In this document: positions 15,390 to 24,391 of the stretch, one piece after another
Layout: each line of letters starts with the position of its first letter
Position numbering within the stretch: the stretch's first letter is position 1
Origin: Paenibacillus sp. Soil787
Lineage (GTDB): Bacteria; Bacillota; Bacilli; Paenibacillales; NBRC-103111
Length of the DNA stretch: 38,738 nucleotides
NCBI RefSeq assembly: GCF_001429545.1
Contig: NZ_LMSP01000001.1
Span: forward strand, 376,450-415,187
Reading direction: 5' to 3'
Notes under the pieces: generated by a model
Databases searched by the model: none
Seen by the model: only the letters and a program-made list of their open reading frames with translations
Told to the model about the DNA's origin: nothing
Made by a program: the position numbers and the translations under genes

Positions 15390-17111
15390 ATGAAATGGCT
15401 AATGAGATTTTCATTTTACAGGAAAACCCAACTATCATTTGCAATATTTATTCTGCTTCCGCTCACATTCGTTACTTTAGTGTCTTATACTTTGGTAAAA
15501 AGCATGGTCATAGACAAGGTGCACGATACGAATCAGAGTGTCGTTAATGTCATTTCATCTGACTTGAACAAAAATGTGGAGGATATCATTTACGCCTCTT
15601 ATGTATTCAGTAACAAAGATAGTAGTTTTTACAATGATTTGTTTTCCTTCAAGGATGTTCAGAAGCTGAGCTCGTCGAAAGACTACTTCACCACTAAACG
15701 TATATCCGAATATCTAGATATAGCCTTTTCGAAAACTTCAGGACTAAATGCACAAGTGTTCTATGTTAACAAAAGCAATTTTGTCAGCTATGCTACCAAC
15801 AACTCCTTGGACTATACGGATTTAACCCGTTGGCTGTCCCAAATAAACCTTTCTAAATTGAACAATAATATGAGTGCGAGTCCCGTCCAATGGTTAAAAG
15901 GGGAACGAATCAAACAGATGTACACCCCTGAGGCAGAGTCGTTTTATTTTGCTGTGAAAGTCATTCGAAATGCCGACAATGGGGAAATGATCGGAACGTT
16001 GTACGTGGGCATACCCTCTGAATACTTTGAACATACCTTCGCCAGAAGCGGTTCAGGTCAATTTCAGCTGTATACCTCCGAAGGAGAACTTATTTATAGT
16101 TATCCAAAAGAGAACTCGTTACTGGACCGAAAGTATGAGCTGGAAGTGCAGTCCACAATTCCTCGAGCAAGATGGAAGCTAGTGTACCAGTTTTCTTCAA
16201 AGGAAATTACCTCGGAAATATCCAAGGTATTCAGTTTTTATGCCATTATTTTATCCTTGTGCATACTAGCTTTTATCATCATATCGTTTTTCATCGCCAA
16301 AACACTTCATACTCCCTTAAACAAGCTTCGCAAAACAGCAGATCAGTTCGGCAGCGGTGACAGGCTAATACGCTTTCCAGTTAGCGGGACAGACGAAGTT
16401 GCCGTGCTTGGTAAGTCCTTTAATGAGATGCTTGATCAGATAAACCTGCTCATTACAGAAGTCGAGCAGGAGCAAGAAGAGAAACGGATTATTGAGCTTG
16501 ATGCCTTGTTCTCGCAAATCCAGCCTCATTTTCTGTTGAATACGCTGAATTCGATTAAATGCAACTTAATAACGGAAGGGGACTCTGCAAATAGCAGGCA
16601 AATTAATGCATTAATGAGCTTGCTTAGGGCCTACATGCGCGTTAATGAGAAGTGTTATTTAAAACAAGAATGCAAGTTATTAGAAGATTATGTGGAAATT
16701 ATGCAGATGCGCAATAATATGCGAATTGGGCTTCACATCTCTCTTGAAGTTGAGATGGAGGACATTGACATCCCGCGACTACTGCTGCAACCCTTGGTCG
16801 AAAACGCTATACTACATGGTTTTTACGAGATTCCGGATGATGCGGCAATTTGGGTTAACGTGAAGAAAGTTAGTGAGAAGTGCCTGATCGAAGTTAAAGA
16901 CAATGGTACAGGAATGACTAAGTTGGAAATGGATCAGTTACAAATCAGGGTGCTGCAATCAAGAGTGGAACCAGAGGCTTCTAACCGAAGTATCGGGTTG
17001 GCTAATGTATATAATAGGCTTAGATTAACATATGGCGTAGAAGTCAAAATGGGCATTAGTTCAAATGAGTTTGGTGGAGTATCGATTAATTTACAGTTTC
17101 CAATCAGATAA
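15390..17111 (+). CDS. YesM-type membrane sensor histidine kinase
   Basis: A 573-residue kinase with transmembrane segment about 16-38, an extracytoplasmic sensor region, a second transmembrane segment (about 282-302), HAMP (about 303-355), phospho-acceptor motif QIQPHFLLNTL with predicted H380, and a HATPase domain with ENAILHG, VKDNGTGM and SIGLANV. It partners the regulator at 17138 (26-base gap). Its position right after importer 2 suggests that it senses that importer's substrate, perhaps through the binding protein. GGAG at 15376 is ten bases before ATG 15390. Confidence 0.93.
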   Translation: MKWLMRFSFYRKTQLSFAIFILLPLTFVTLVSYTLVKSMVIDKVHDTNQSVVNVISSDLNKNVEDIIYASYVFSNKDSSFYNDLFSFKDVQKLSSSKDYFTTKRISEYLDIAFSKTSGLNAQVFYVNKSNFVSYATNNSLDYTDLTRWLSQINLSKLNNNMSASPVQWLKGERIKQMYTPEAESFYFAVKVIRNADNGEMIGTLYVGIPSEYFEHTFARSGSGQFQLYTSEGELIYSYPKENSLLDRKYELEVQSTIPRARWKLVYQFSSKEITSEISKVFSFYAIILSLCILAFIIISFFIAKTLHTPLNKLRKTADQFGSGDRLIRFPVSGTDEVAVLGKSFNEMLDQINLLITEVEQEQEEKRIIELDALFSQIQPHFLLNTLNSIKCNLITEGDSANSRQINALMSLLRAYMRVNEKCYLKQECKLLEDYVEIMQMRNNMRIGLHISLEVEMEDIDIPRLLLQPLVENAILHGFYEIPDDAAIWVNVKKVSEKCLIEVKDNGTGMTKLEMDQLQIRVLQSRVEPEASNRSIGLANVYNRLRLTYGVEVKMGISSNEFGGVSINLQFPIR

Positions 17112-17137
17112 AGAAATCAAGCAAAGGAGCGCATACC

Positions 17138-18733
17138 ATGTTTAAAGTAATGCTCGTAGATGACGATGCTCCGATGATTAAATATTTACTCCATCTAATT
17201 CCATGGAGTGAACTAGGCTTGCAAGTTGTGGCGACCGCTCATTCCGGGGCCAAAGCATTGCAATTATTTCAAGAAACGAAGCCGAATCTCGTTATTACAG
17301 ATATTGGTATGGCGAAAATGGATGGAATCGAACTATCCGAACAGCTTAAAAAGCTTCAGCCTAGTGTGAGGATCATCTTTCTTACTTGTCACGAGGATTT
17401 CCATTACGCTAGGCAAGCAGTCAAATTAAATGCAGATGATTATTTAATTAAAGACGAGTTGAATGCCGATACGCTGAAGCAAAGCGTTGAAAAAGCAGTC
17501 AAGCTCATTGGCCATATGAAGGAAAGTACAGAAAGCTTGTCCTTTCAAGAGGAAATAGCCAGAAATCGGGATTTGCTGAAGCGTTCGTTCTGGAAGCAAA
17601 TCCTCTTCGGGGATCATTCGGAAACGAATTTAAACTCAGGCAGGAGACTCGGGATCGAGTGGAAAGAACCTTCCTATATGCTTGGGCTGATCCACATTGA
17701 TTATTCTTCACTAATCAGAAGCTACGGATTAAAGGACAAGCAGCTTATCTACTACGGGTTATATAACATTGCTCAAGAGCTAGCTAACAGTATGGATGGC
17801 ATTTCAGTTTTTGCCGATGAGGGGCTGGAGTTACATTGTGTAATGAATTATCGTCATAATTTGGCTATCAACCCTGCTGAGTCATTTCGTCAATTTGCTT
17901 TAGATCTGCAGAGCAAGGCTGAAAAGTACCTAAGGCTTGAAACCTTTATTGTGTTCAGCTATGAGTTTCACGGTTTAACGGGAATTGGCAAGACATATGG
18001 GGAACTGAAGCAGTACAATTTAGGACTTTATTATGAAAAAGCTTCCCTCCATAAGATGCCATCCAAATTTTCTTGCTTTACGTTTAATGAGTTCGAGACT
18101 AAAGAGGAGAACTTTAAAGAAAAGCTGCTCCATGCTTATCGTGATGAAGATCTAGTCGCCATTTCAGATATTTTGGATAGCGCGGCGGAGCGAGCAGCAG
18201 CAGAAAAGTCATCGCCTTTTTCATTCATATCTCACATATCTCAGTGGGTACGACTATTAGAGAGTGAGTCAGGTTATGACAAGGATCATTCCTCATTTCA
18301 CTCAGACTTAGAAAAAACAGTGCGTATGCAAGAGACATTGCAAAGTGTAAAAGAACGGGTTCGTGCTATCATGCTCGAAGTTGATTCAGAAGAAACACAT
18401 GGGATTGATAAACACAAGAAGCAGTTGATTGATCGTTATATTTTGGAGCATCTATCTGAAAATATTTCCTTGGTCGCAATCGCCAATCATTTGTATTTGA
18501 ATCCGAGCTACTTTTCGAGGTTCTTCAAAAAAATGACTGGGCTCAATTTCACTGATTATGTACACCATTATAAGATGAAAATTGCGCTTCAAATGTTAAA
18601 AAACAGAGAGCTGACGATCGAAATGATCGCAGCTAAGCTCGGTTATTCAGACCGCACATATTTCTCGAAGGTTTTCAAGAAATATAATGGAATTAGCCCA
18701 GTTGACTATAAAGGTAAGGTAGGAAAGATATAG
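17138..18733 (+). CDS. YesN-type response regulator (REC plus AraC HTH)
   Basis: A 531-residue regulator with receiver domain 1-120 (D8/D9/D10, predicted phospho-acceptor D55 in ITDIGM, K near 107), a middle region of about 290 residues of unknown fold with a YesN-like linker, and a C-terminal AraC double helix-turn-helix (about 430-526; SLVAIANHLYLNPSYFSRFFK). AAAGGAG precedes ATG 17138. It is the best candidate to bind the tandem 21-bp operators at sites A, B and C, because those promoters surround it; site D would add the distant second lyase to its regulon. That assignment is inference. Confidence 0.93.
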   Translation: MFKVMLVDDDAPMIKYLLHLIPWSELGLQVVATAHSGAKALQLFQETKPNLVITDIGMAKMDGIELSEQLKKLQPSVRIIFLTCHEDFHYARQAVKLNADDYLIKDELNADTLKQSVEKAVKLIGHMKESTESLSFQEEIARNRDLLKRSFWKQILFGDHSETNLNSGRRLGIEWKEPSYMLGLIHIDYSSLIRSYGLKDKQLIYYGLYNIAQELANSMDGISVFADEGLELHCVMNYRHNLAINPAESFRQFALDLQSKAEKYLRLETFIVFSYEFHGLTGIGKTYGELKQYNLGLYYEKASLHKMPSKFSCFTFNEFETKEENFKEKLLHAYRDEDLVAISDILDSAAERAAAEKSSPFSFISHISQWVRLLESESGYDKDHSSFHSDLEKTVRMQETLQSVKERVRAIMLEVDSEETHGIDKHKKQLIDRYILEHLSENISLVAIANHLYLNPSYFSRFFKKMTGLNFTDYVHHYKMKIALQMLKNRELTIEMIAAKLGYSDRTYFSKVFKKYNGISPVDYKGKVGKI

Positions 18734-18861
18734 GACTGCCACAAGCAAGTAGAGATTTCGCATATACGCGCAACGAAACCGCCTATTTACAATCGGCATG
18801 CGCGTTGCTTAAGCTAAAGTATTGATTCGATTTAAAGTACATGAGGAAAAAGGAGTATTCG

Positions 18862-21800
18862 ATGACCATATATAGTTTTGAAAACGGTATCCCGGCATGT
18901 TTTACGTGCGACTCGCGGTCCCGTTTATCGATCAGCGACCGGCATTATAAAGACGGCTCTTCCAGTCTGCAGTGGGAATACAATGCGTCTTCGTGTATCA
19001 CTTTGAAGCAGCCGATCGGCTATCGTCCGTTTCGGGAAGGGACGATAAGCCAGGCGCGCGACTCGTTCGCCGTCTGGGTTTATAATCCGGCGCCACTTGG
19101 TGGGCGGCTTGCGTTCGAATTCGGTCACGGCGGGAATCTCACCGATTGCTCGTTTGAATTTGAGCTGAATTTCTGCGGATGGCGTACAGCTTGGGTCGCT
19201 TACGAACGCGACATGGAAGGGACGCCGCATCCGGACATGGATACGATCACAATCCGCATGCCGAAGGAAGTGGAACCCGGGACTCTGTTCATCGATCAAT
19301 TGATGCTGAACACCCCGATCGATCCGCGTTATCATACGAGGGATTTCCAGGTTCCGTTCGTAAACACGGACGCGGATGTTTCAGCCAACGCGCATTGGCT
19401 TGCGCTGTACGCTTTTGAACAGCTGGAGCCGCTGCAGGCGGTTCCGGTGGCCGTGACGCCGGAACAAACGGAGGCTCATACGCGAATGAACGAACGGTTC
19501 GAGGCGCTTTTTTACAAAAAACAAACCGTTACACAGGAGGACGTCAATAAGCTCTATCGTCGTTTTGCCGAGTTTGGGATCGAACGCAGAGGGGATTCCA
19601 TTGTAGGGCGGCCGATTGAGCTGTTCTTCGACCATTTCCCGCAACCGCTGAAGGAGGAGCTTAAGACGCTCTCTAACAGTGTTCAGCTAAGCGAAATAAC
19701 CCTGTTCCTGATGGAAACGGCGGTCTGCTTCCGATCCTCCCAACGAGAGGAGGAAAAAACGGAGCTGCAGGCGATGTTCATAAGCGTACTCGACCATCTG
19801 GACGATCAGGGATGGACGTATGGCAGCTCGCAAGGGACAGTCCATCATTTCGGCTACAACTTCCGCGACTATTATCCGGCTGTCTTCCTGATGAGAGGTG
19901 TGCTGAAGGCGGCGGGAAGACTGGGGAGGACGCAGCGGACGATGCGCTGGTACAGCGGCGCCGGCCGCATCCACACGCCGCTTGCCGACGTGGAAGGCAA
20001 TATCGATATCTTCAACACAACGCTGCACGGGATGATCGCCAGCTTGCTGATCATGGACGAAACGGCGGAGAAGGTAAGGGAACTGGAAGCGTTCCGCGAG
20101 TGGCTCAGTCAATCCCTGCTGCCAGCTCGGGGCTTGCACGCGGCCTATAAAATCGACGGCTCCGCCTATCATCACGTCAACCACTATCCGGCATATGCGG
20201 TAGGCGGCTTTCAAGGTGTGACGCCGGTTATGTACATAATGAGCGGAACGCCTTACCGCGTCAGCGAACAAGCGCATGAAACGATACGCAAGGCGCTTCT
20301 TGCGATGCGGCTGTACAGCAACAAGCGTGAATGGCTGCTCAGCCTGGCCGCGCGTCACCCTACAGGCAAATGGGCGCTGGATCCGGAGCCTTTTGCCTTT
20401 CTGGCGCAGTCCGGCACACCTGACGGTGCCAGGCCGATCGACGAAGAGGTAGCCGCCGCTTACCTGCGGCTGTTGGAGCCGGGAGAGCTTACGGAGGCGG
20501 CACACCGCTTTATAGAGGCGGGTATCGTCCCGGAAGCGGATCCGAACGGTCATTGGACGATGAACTATGCGGCGCTGGCCATTCACCGGCGCGGCTCATG
20601 GCTGGCAGGCATGCGTGGACATAGCCGCTATTTGTGGGCGAACGAAACGTACGTGAACGCCAATCTTTACGGCCGGTACATTTCACACGGACATCTCCAG
20701 ATTATGAGCCAAGGCGAGCCGATCAATAACGAAGATAGCGGCTACCGTCACGACGGCTGGGATTGGAACCGGTGGCCGGGAACGACGACCGTACATAAAC
20801 CGATAGCGGAGATGCGCTCGGACGTCCGCAACGTCGACACATTCAGCGGCTTCGAAGAAATGCTTCTTTCGGATGAGACGTATGCAGGTGGACTTCATCT
20901 AGAAGGACGCAACGGGATGTTCGCGATGAAGCTGCATGAAAATCCGAAATACGAAGGAAGCCATCGCGCCCGTAAATCGGTGTTCTTCTTCGATGATCGG
21001 ATCGTCTGCCTCGGCACGGGTATCGAGAACGACAACGCCGCATGTTCGACTGAAACGACAATGTTTCAAAACCATTTGCCCACTCATGACGATCCGATCT
21101 GGGTAAACGGAACGACTCCGGTTGGGGAGTTTCCTTATCTTAACAAAATGCAATTGGAAAACCCGGTGTGGATGCTGGATAATAAAAAAAATGGATATTA
21201 CGTCCCAACTGGACAAACGTTGACCGTGTCAAGAATGACGCAGCACTCCAAGCATCAAGCGACGGACGTCGATACCCAAGGGGATTTTGCCGCAGCTTGG
21301 CTGGACCACGGGGCTGCGCCTAAAGATGGCAGTTATGAATATGCGATACTGGTCGGGACGGACCGCGAGCGTACCCTTGCCTTTTGCCAACGCATGCAAG
21401 CACTCGAAACGGCTGCCTATACCGTGCTGCGTCAAGATCGTACGGCACATATCGTAAGGGATGCCGAGAGCCGCACTACCGGCTATGCGCTTCTCGAAGC
21501 GGACGATCATGTCGATACCGGACATCTGGTCGGCGTCGATACGCCGTCAATGGTGATGATTCGGGAGGATGGAGACAAGCTGATCGTCAGCGCTGTCGAC
21601 CCCGACCTTCGCCTGTATGCGGGAATTGAGGAGGATCAATATAACGAACAGGGTGTGCAGAAGGAAGTCAGTGTCTATTCTCGCAAATGGGTACATGCAG
21701 ATAGCATGGCACATACGATGCGTATCACATTGAAGGGACAATGGACAAATCAAACGGCGGCAGACGGCTTCCGTGTCTTTGCGGGCAAAACGGGCAGTAC

Positions 21801-21870
21801 AGTCGTCGAGTTAACGTGCATGGACGCGATGCCGCGCGAATTCGTACTAGTAAAAGCTGAAACGAACTAA
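18862..21870 (+). CDS. Chondroitinase ABC-like polysaccharide lyase, family PL8
   Basis: A 1002-residue PL8 lyase with the chondroitin-ABC-lyase layout: N-terminal beta-sandwich Lyase_N-like domain (about 1-170), alpha/alpha toroid (about 200-560) and C-terminal beta-sandwich domains. By comparison with Proteus vulgaris chondroitinase ABC I, the catalytic residues are all present: H438 and Y445 in HVNHYPAY, R498 in AARHP and E595 in ANETY, and the NLYGRYISHG and WDWNRWPGTTT blocks are kept. The reaction is beta-elimination next to uronic acid. There is no signal peptide. ATG 18862 is preferred because AAAGGAG lies six bases upstream; ATG 18841 adds only seven polar residues. Cytoplasmic action on imported oligosaccharides is therefore likely. 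GC-rich codon use differs from the preceding genes. Confidence 0.9.
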   Translation: MTIYSFENGIPACFTCDSRSRLSISDRHYKDGSSSLQWEYNASSCITLKQPIGYRPFREGTISQARDSFAVWVYNPAPLGGRLAFEFGHGGNLTDCSFEFELNFCGWRTAWVAYERDMEGTPHPDMDTITIRMPKEVEPGTLFIDQLMLNTPIDPRYHTRDFQVPFVNTDADVSANAHWLALYAFEQLEPLQAVPVAVTPEQTEAHTRMNERFEALFYKKQTVTQEDVNKLYRRFAEFGIERRGDSIVGRPIELFFDHFPQPLKEELKTLSNSVQLSEITLFLMETAVCFRSSQREEEKTELQAMFISVLDHLDDQGWTYGSSQGTVHHFGYNFRDYYPAVFLMRGVLKAAGRLGRTQRTMRWYSGAGRIHTPLADVEGNIDIFNTTLHGMIASLLIMDETAEKVRELEAFREWLSQSLLPARGLHAAYKIDGSAYHHVNHYPAYAVGGFQGVTPVMYIMSGTPYRVSEQAHETIRKALLAMRLYSNKREWLLSLAARHPTGKWALDPEPFAFLAQSGTPDGARPIDEEVAAAYLRLLEPGELTEAAHRFIEAGIVPEADPNGHWTMNYAALAIHRRGSWLAGMRGHSRYLWANETYVNANLYGRYISHGHLQIMSQGEPINNEDSGYRHDGWDWNRWPGTTTVHKPIAEMRSDVRNVDTFSGFEEMLLSDETYAGGLHLEGRNGMFAMKLHENPKYEGSHRARKSVFFFDDRIVCLGTGIENDNAACSTETTMFQNHLPTHDDPIWVNGTTPVGEFPYLNKMQLENPVWMLDNKKNGYYVPTGQTLTVSRMTQHSKHQATDVDTQGDFAAAWLDHGAAPKDGSYEYAILVGTDRERTLAFCQRMQALETAAYTVLRQDRTAHIVRDAESRTTGYALLEADDHVDTGHLVGVDTPSMVMIREDGDKLIVSAVDPDLRLYAGIEEDQYNEQGVQKEVSVYSRKWVHADSMAHTMRITLKGQWTNQTAADGFRVFAGKTGSTVVELTCMDAMPREFVLVKAETN

Positions 21871-21898
21871 CATCATGATCGAAGCAGGAGGCGAAAGG

Positions 21899-24139
21899 GT
21901 GAAATCCGCGATTAACCGACTACCGGTCTTTTATCGATATCTTTTCTCCTACATTGCGATATTTTTGCTGCCGTTGTTTTTTTTGGGAGTGACTGGTTAC
22001 GACCAGCTGACCAATATTGTCGGGGGCGAAGTTGTACGAAACAATCAGGCTCTCTTGAACAAGCTGCAGGACGAAGTCGACCGGAAGCTTATATTGATGA
22101 ACCGCATCGCGGGTCAAATTACGAGCGATTCCGAGCTGTCGCCCTATGGGCTAACGAACGATTTCTTCAACGTGTACCAGGGCAAAAAGGCGTTAGAAAG
22201 CAAGGTTGTGGACGATAGCATCCAGGAGATCGCCCTGCATATCCGCGGTACCGACTATTTGTTCTCCTCGTTAAGCATTTACAAGCTGAACCAGTTTATC
22301 GACGAATATTACCGGTACTCCGCTTGGACGGCAAAGCAGTTAAACGATGATTTGAACAACTTGACAAAACCGCTGATGCGGCCGGCAGAGGATGTAAAAA
22401 TCGAGGGGCTTCCCGATCAGCGGATCGTTACTTATGTCGTTCCGATTCCGATCAACAGCCATCATCCGTATGGTACCATCCTGTTCCTGCTGAAGGAAGA
22501 TGCATTGCTCAAAGGACTCAATCTCGAATTGTCAATGCCGGAAGGAAATGCGCTCGTGTTCGACCAAAACGGGCGCGTGCTGGCGGCGCAAAAGCAGGCG
22601 GATTATCTTCGGGGTTCAGCCTTCTATGACAAACTCGTTAGCGGCGAGTCGCAGTACCGGAGAATGACGATTCAACATACAGATTATGTGGTTTCATTCC
22701 AGAAATCGGATAAAAGCGGGTTTACCTACGTGACGATGCTGCCCGAATCTCTCCTCGTCGCGCCGGTTAACCATGCGATATGGCAATGGGCGAGCCGGAT
22801 GGCGGTCATATTTCTCGCTGGCTGTGCGCTTGTCTACTTGGTCATGGTATTTAACTACAATCCGGTCAAAAGGTTGGCAATGCTCGTCGAGGCGATTCGC
22901 GGGCAATCGATTCGTAAGGCGAATGAATTTGAAGCAATCGGAAGCGTCATTCATGACATGGCCGATTCGAATCGGAGCCTTGGCCGCAAGCTGGAAGAAA
23001 ACCGTTTCGCTATCAAGGAACACTTACTTGCCAGCCTGCTGAAGGGTGAGTTTGAATCGGCTGAAGCATTCAATAAACGGGGGGAAGAGATAGACGTCAT
23101 TCTGCCTTTTAAGAAAACCGCCGTACTCATACTGGAGTTTCCCGGCTCCCTTGTCCCTCTTAAAAACAATCTGACTGAAGAAGTTGATGAGCAGTTTGGG
23201 GACGAAGTTGTCGGCTACTGCAAAGACAGCCTGGAAGACAGACGGACGATGTTTATTTTATCGTCAGGCTGTTCGACGGAAGCTTGGAGAATGTGGATGG
23301 ACCACCTGCATGGGCACTTGACTGCCGTCTTCCAAGCGCCGATCGCGATGGGTGTCGGCAACCGTTACGAGGAGCTGGCGCAAGTCGGCCGTTCTTATTT
23401 GGAAGCATCGACTGCGATCGATTATAAGCTGATTAAAGGCAATCAGCGGGCGATCTTTTTTGAGGAACTAATGGCGCACGACCATGCAGATGTCCTGAAT
23501 CCGCGGCTGGTGCTGGAAGATCTGGATCTCGTGCTCCAGCACGGAGAAGCCGTCCGCATTGCCGACGCCGTCGGGCAAATCGCCATGCGTATGAAGCAGA
23601 GCGGGCTCACGCTGTTTATCGCGCGGGAGTTATGCTTCGACATGATCCGCAAGTTTATCGGCTTCACTGAAAAGAGAAGTCTCGGAAGCGCAAACGGAAG
23701 TTTCCCCGACGTGCTGACACTTACCGATTATACGACGCTGGATGAAATCGCAGATTTGTTGACGACCGCCTGCGCTTCGTTATGCGATTCGCTAGAGGCG
23801 AGGAAGCCTGTTTCTCCGGTCGCTTTGATCGAACAGATCACGAAGTACATTTCGCGGCATTACGGAGATTACGATTTCTCTGTACAGAAGATCGCCGATC
23901 ATTTTTCGCTCTCCTTGTCTTATTTAAGCCGTTATTTCAAGGAACAGACCGGCCGGACCGTCATGGACTACATGAACGAGCTCCGAATCGATCAGGCAAA
24001 GCGTCTGCTGCAGATGAACGACAGTACCGTGAAAGACGTCGTCCAACAGGTCGGTTACAGTGACGTATCCAGCTTTATCCGCAAGTTCAAGCAGTCGGTC
24101 GGTGTCACGCCTGGTGAATACCGTAAGCAGCATCAGTAA
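21899..24139 (+). CDS. Membrane-anchored AraC-family transcriptional regulator
   Basis: A 746-residue one-component regulator: transmembrane segment about 12-34, an extracytoplasmic dCACHE-like sensor region (about 35-295), a second transmembrane segment (about 300-322), a cytoplasmic region, and a C-terminal AraC double helix-turn-helix (about 642-745; FSVQKIADHFSLSLSYLSRYFK). There is no kinase domain. GTG 21899 is chosen because AGGAGG (21886-21891) is seven bases upstream; the in-frame ATG 21875 has no ribosome site. It lies directly after the PL8 gene and before the first large lyase, so it probably regulates one or both; a shared 15-bp motif upstream of 24392 and 28612 is a candidate target. 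Confidence 0.9.
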   Translation: MKSAINRLPVFYRYLFSYIAIFLLPLFFLGVTGYDQLTNIVGGEVVRNNQALLNKLQDEVDRKLILMNRIAGQITSDSELSPYGLTNDFFNVYQGKKALESKVVDDSIQEIALHIRGTDYLFSSLSIYKLNQFIDEYYRYSAWTAKQLNDDLNNLTKPLMRPAEDVKIEGLPDQRIVTYVVPIPINSHHPYGTILFLLKEDALLKGLNLELSMPEGNALVFDQNGRVLAAQKQADYLRGSAFYDKLVSGESQYRRMTIQHTDYVVSFQKSDKSGFTYVTMLPESLLVAPVNHAIWQWASRMAVIFLAGCALVYLVMVFNYNPVKRLAMLVEAIRGQSIRKANEFEAIGSVIHDMADSNRSLGRKLEENRFAIKEHLLASLLKGEFESAEAFNKRGEEIDVILPFKKTAVLILEFPGSLVPLKNNLTEEVDEQFGDEVVGYCKDSLEDRRTMFILSSGCSTEAWRMWMDHLHGHLTAVFQAPIAMGVGNRYEELAQVGRSYLEASTAIDYKLIKGNQRAIFFEELMAHDHADVLNPRLVLEDLDLVLQHGEAVRIADAVGQIAMRMKQSGLTLFIARELCFDMIRKFIGFTEKRSLGSANGSFPDVLTLTDYTTLDEIADLLTTACASLCDSLEARKPVSPVALIEQITKYISRHYGDYDFSVQKIADHFSLSLSYLSRYFKEQTGRTVMDYMNELRIDQAKRLLQMNDSTVKDVVQQVGYSDVSSFIRKFKQSVGVTPGEYRKQHQ

Positions 24140-24140
24140 T

Positions 24141-24167
24141 ATGCGCTCCTCCTAAAGAGGGGCGCAT
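24141..24167 (+). terminator. Hairpin after the AraC regulator, possible terminator
   Basis: ATGCGCTCCTC pairs with GAGGGGCGCAT (one G-U) over 11 positions with loop CTAAA. The following bases, TGCTGTATT, are not a clear U-run, so termination efficiency is uncertain. Confidence 0.55.
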
Positions 24168-24202
24168 TGCTGTATTCGGCATATATCAGGTCAAAAATGA
24201 CC

Positions 24203-24217
24203 GATTCGGAGATCTGG
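24203..24217 (+). promoter_or_regulatory. GATTYGGMGATCTGG motif, copy 1
   Basis: GATTCGGAGATCTGG upstream of the first large lyase matches GATTTGGCGATCTGG at 28505-28519, upstream of the third importer, at 13 of 15 positions. A small inverted repeat GGTCA/TGACC (24189-24202) lies just before it. Candidate operator of the membrane AraC regulator encoded next to it; inference. Confidence 0.45.
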
Positions 24218-24239
24218 ACAAAATCCGCATATCGAAAAA

Positions 24240-24253
24240 TGAAAGCGCTTATA
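24240..24253 (+). promoter_or_regulatory. cre-like box (catabolite repression)
   Basis: TGAAAGCGCTTATA matches the CcpA consensus TGWAANCGNTNWCA at 13 of 14 positions and overlaps a TATAAA -10-like hexamer at 24252-24257, a place where CcpA would block initiation. It is upstream of the first lyase gene. Confidence 0.6.
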
Positions 24254-24391
24254 TAAAGGTGGGAAAAGGAAGATTATGATGAGGGAGATAAGATTAGATG
24301 CTTGTTTGGGAAGAGAGGTGAATTCTCAAGTAATATATGATTCGATTGTCAAGTGAAGTGAAGCAACAAAACAAAACTAGGAGGAACATGC

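Noticed and set aside
18766..18808. Possible terminator between the second regulator and the PL8 gene (GCAACG...CGTTGC)
   Set aside because: Stem of only six pairs with a long loop and no T-run.
19687..20586. 299-codon open frame on the - strand inside the PL8 gene
   Set aside because: Long antisense frames are expected in GC-rich coding DNA; the product is Arg-rich without recognisable domains and the + strand frame is a clear PL8 lyase.
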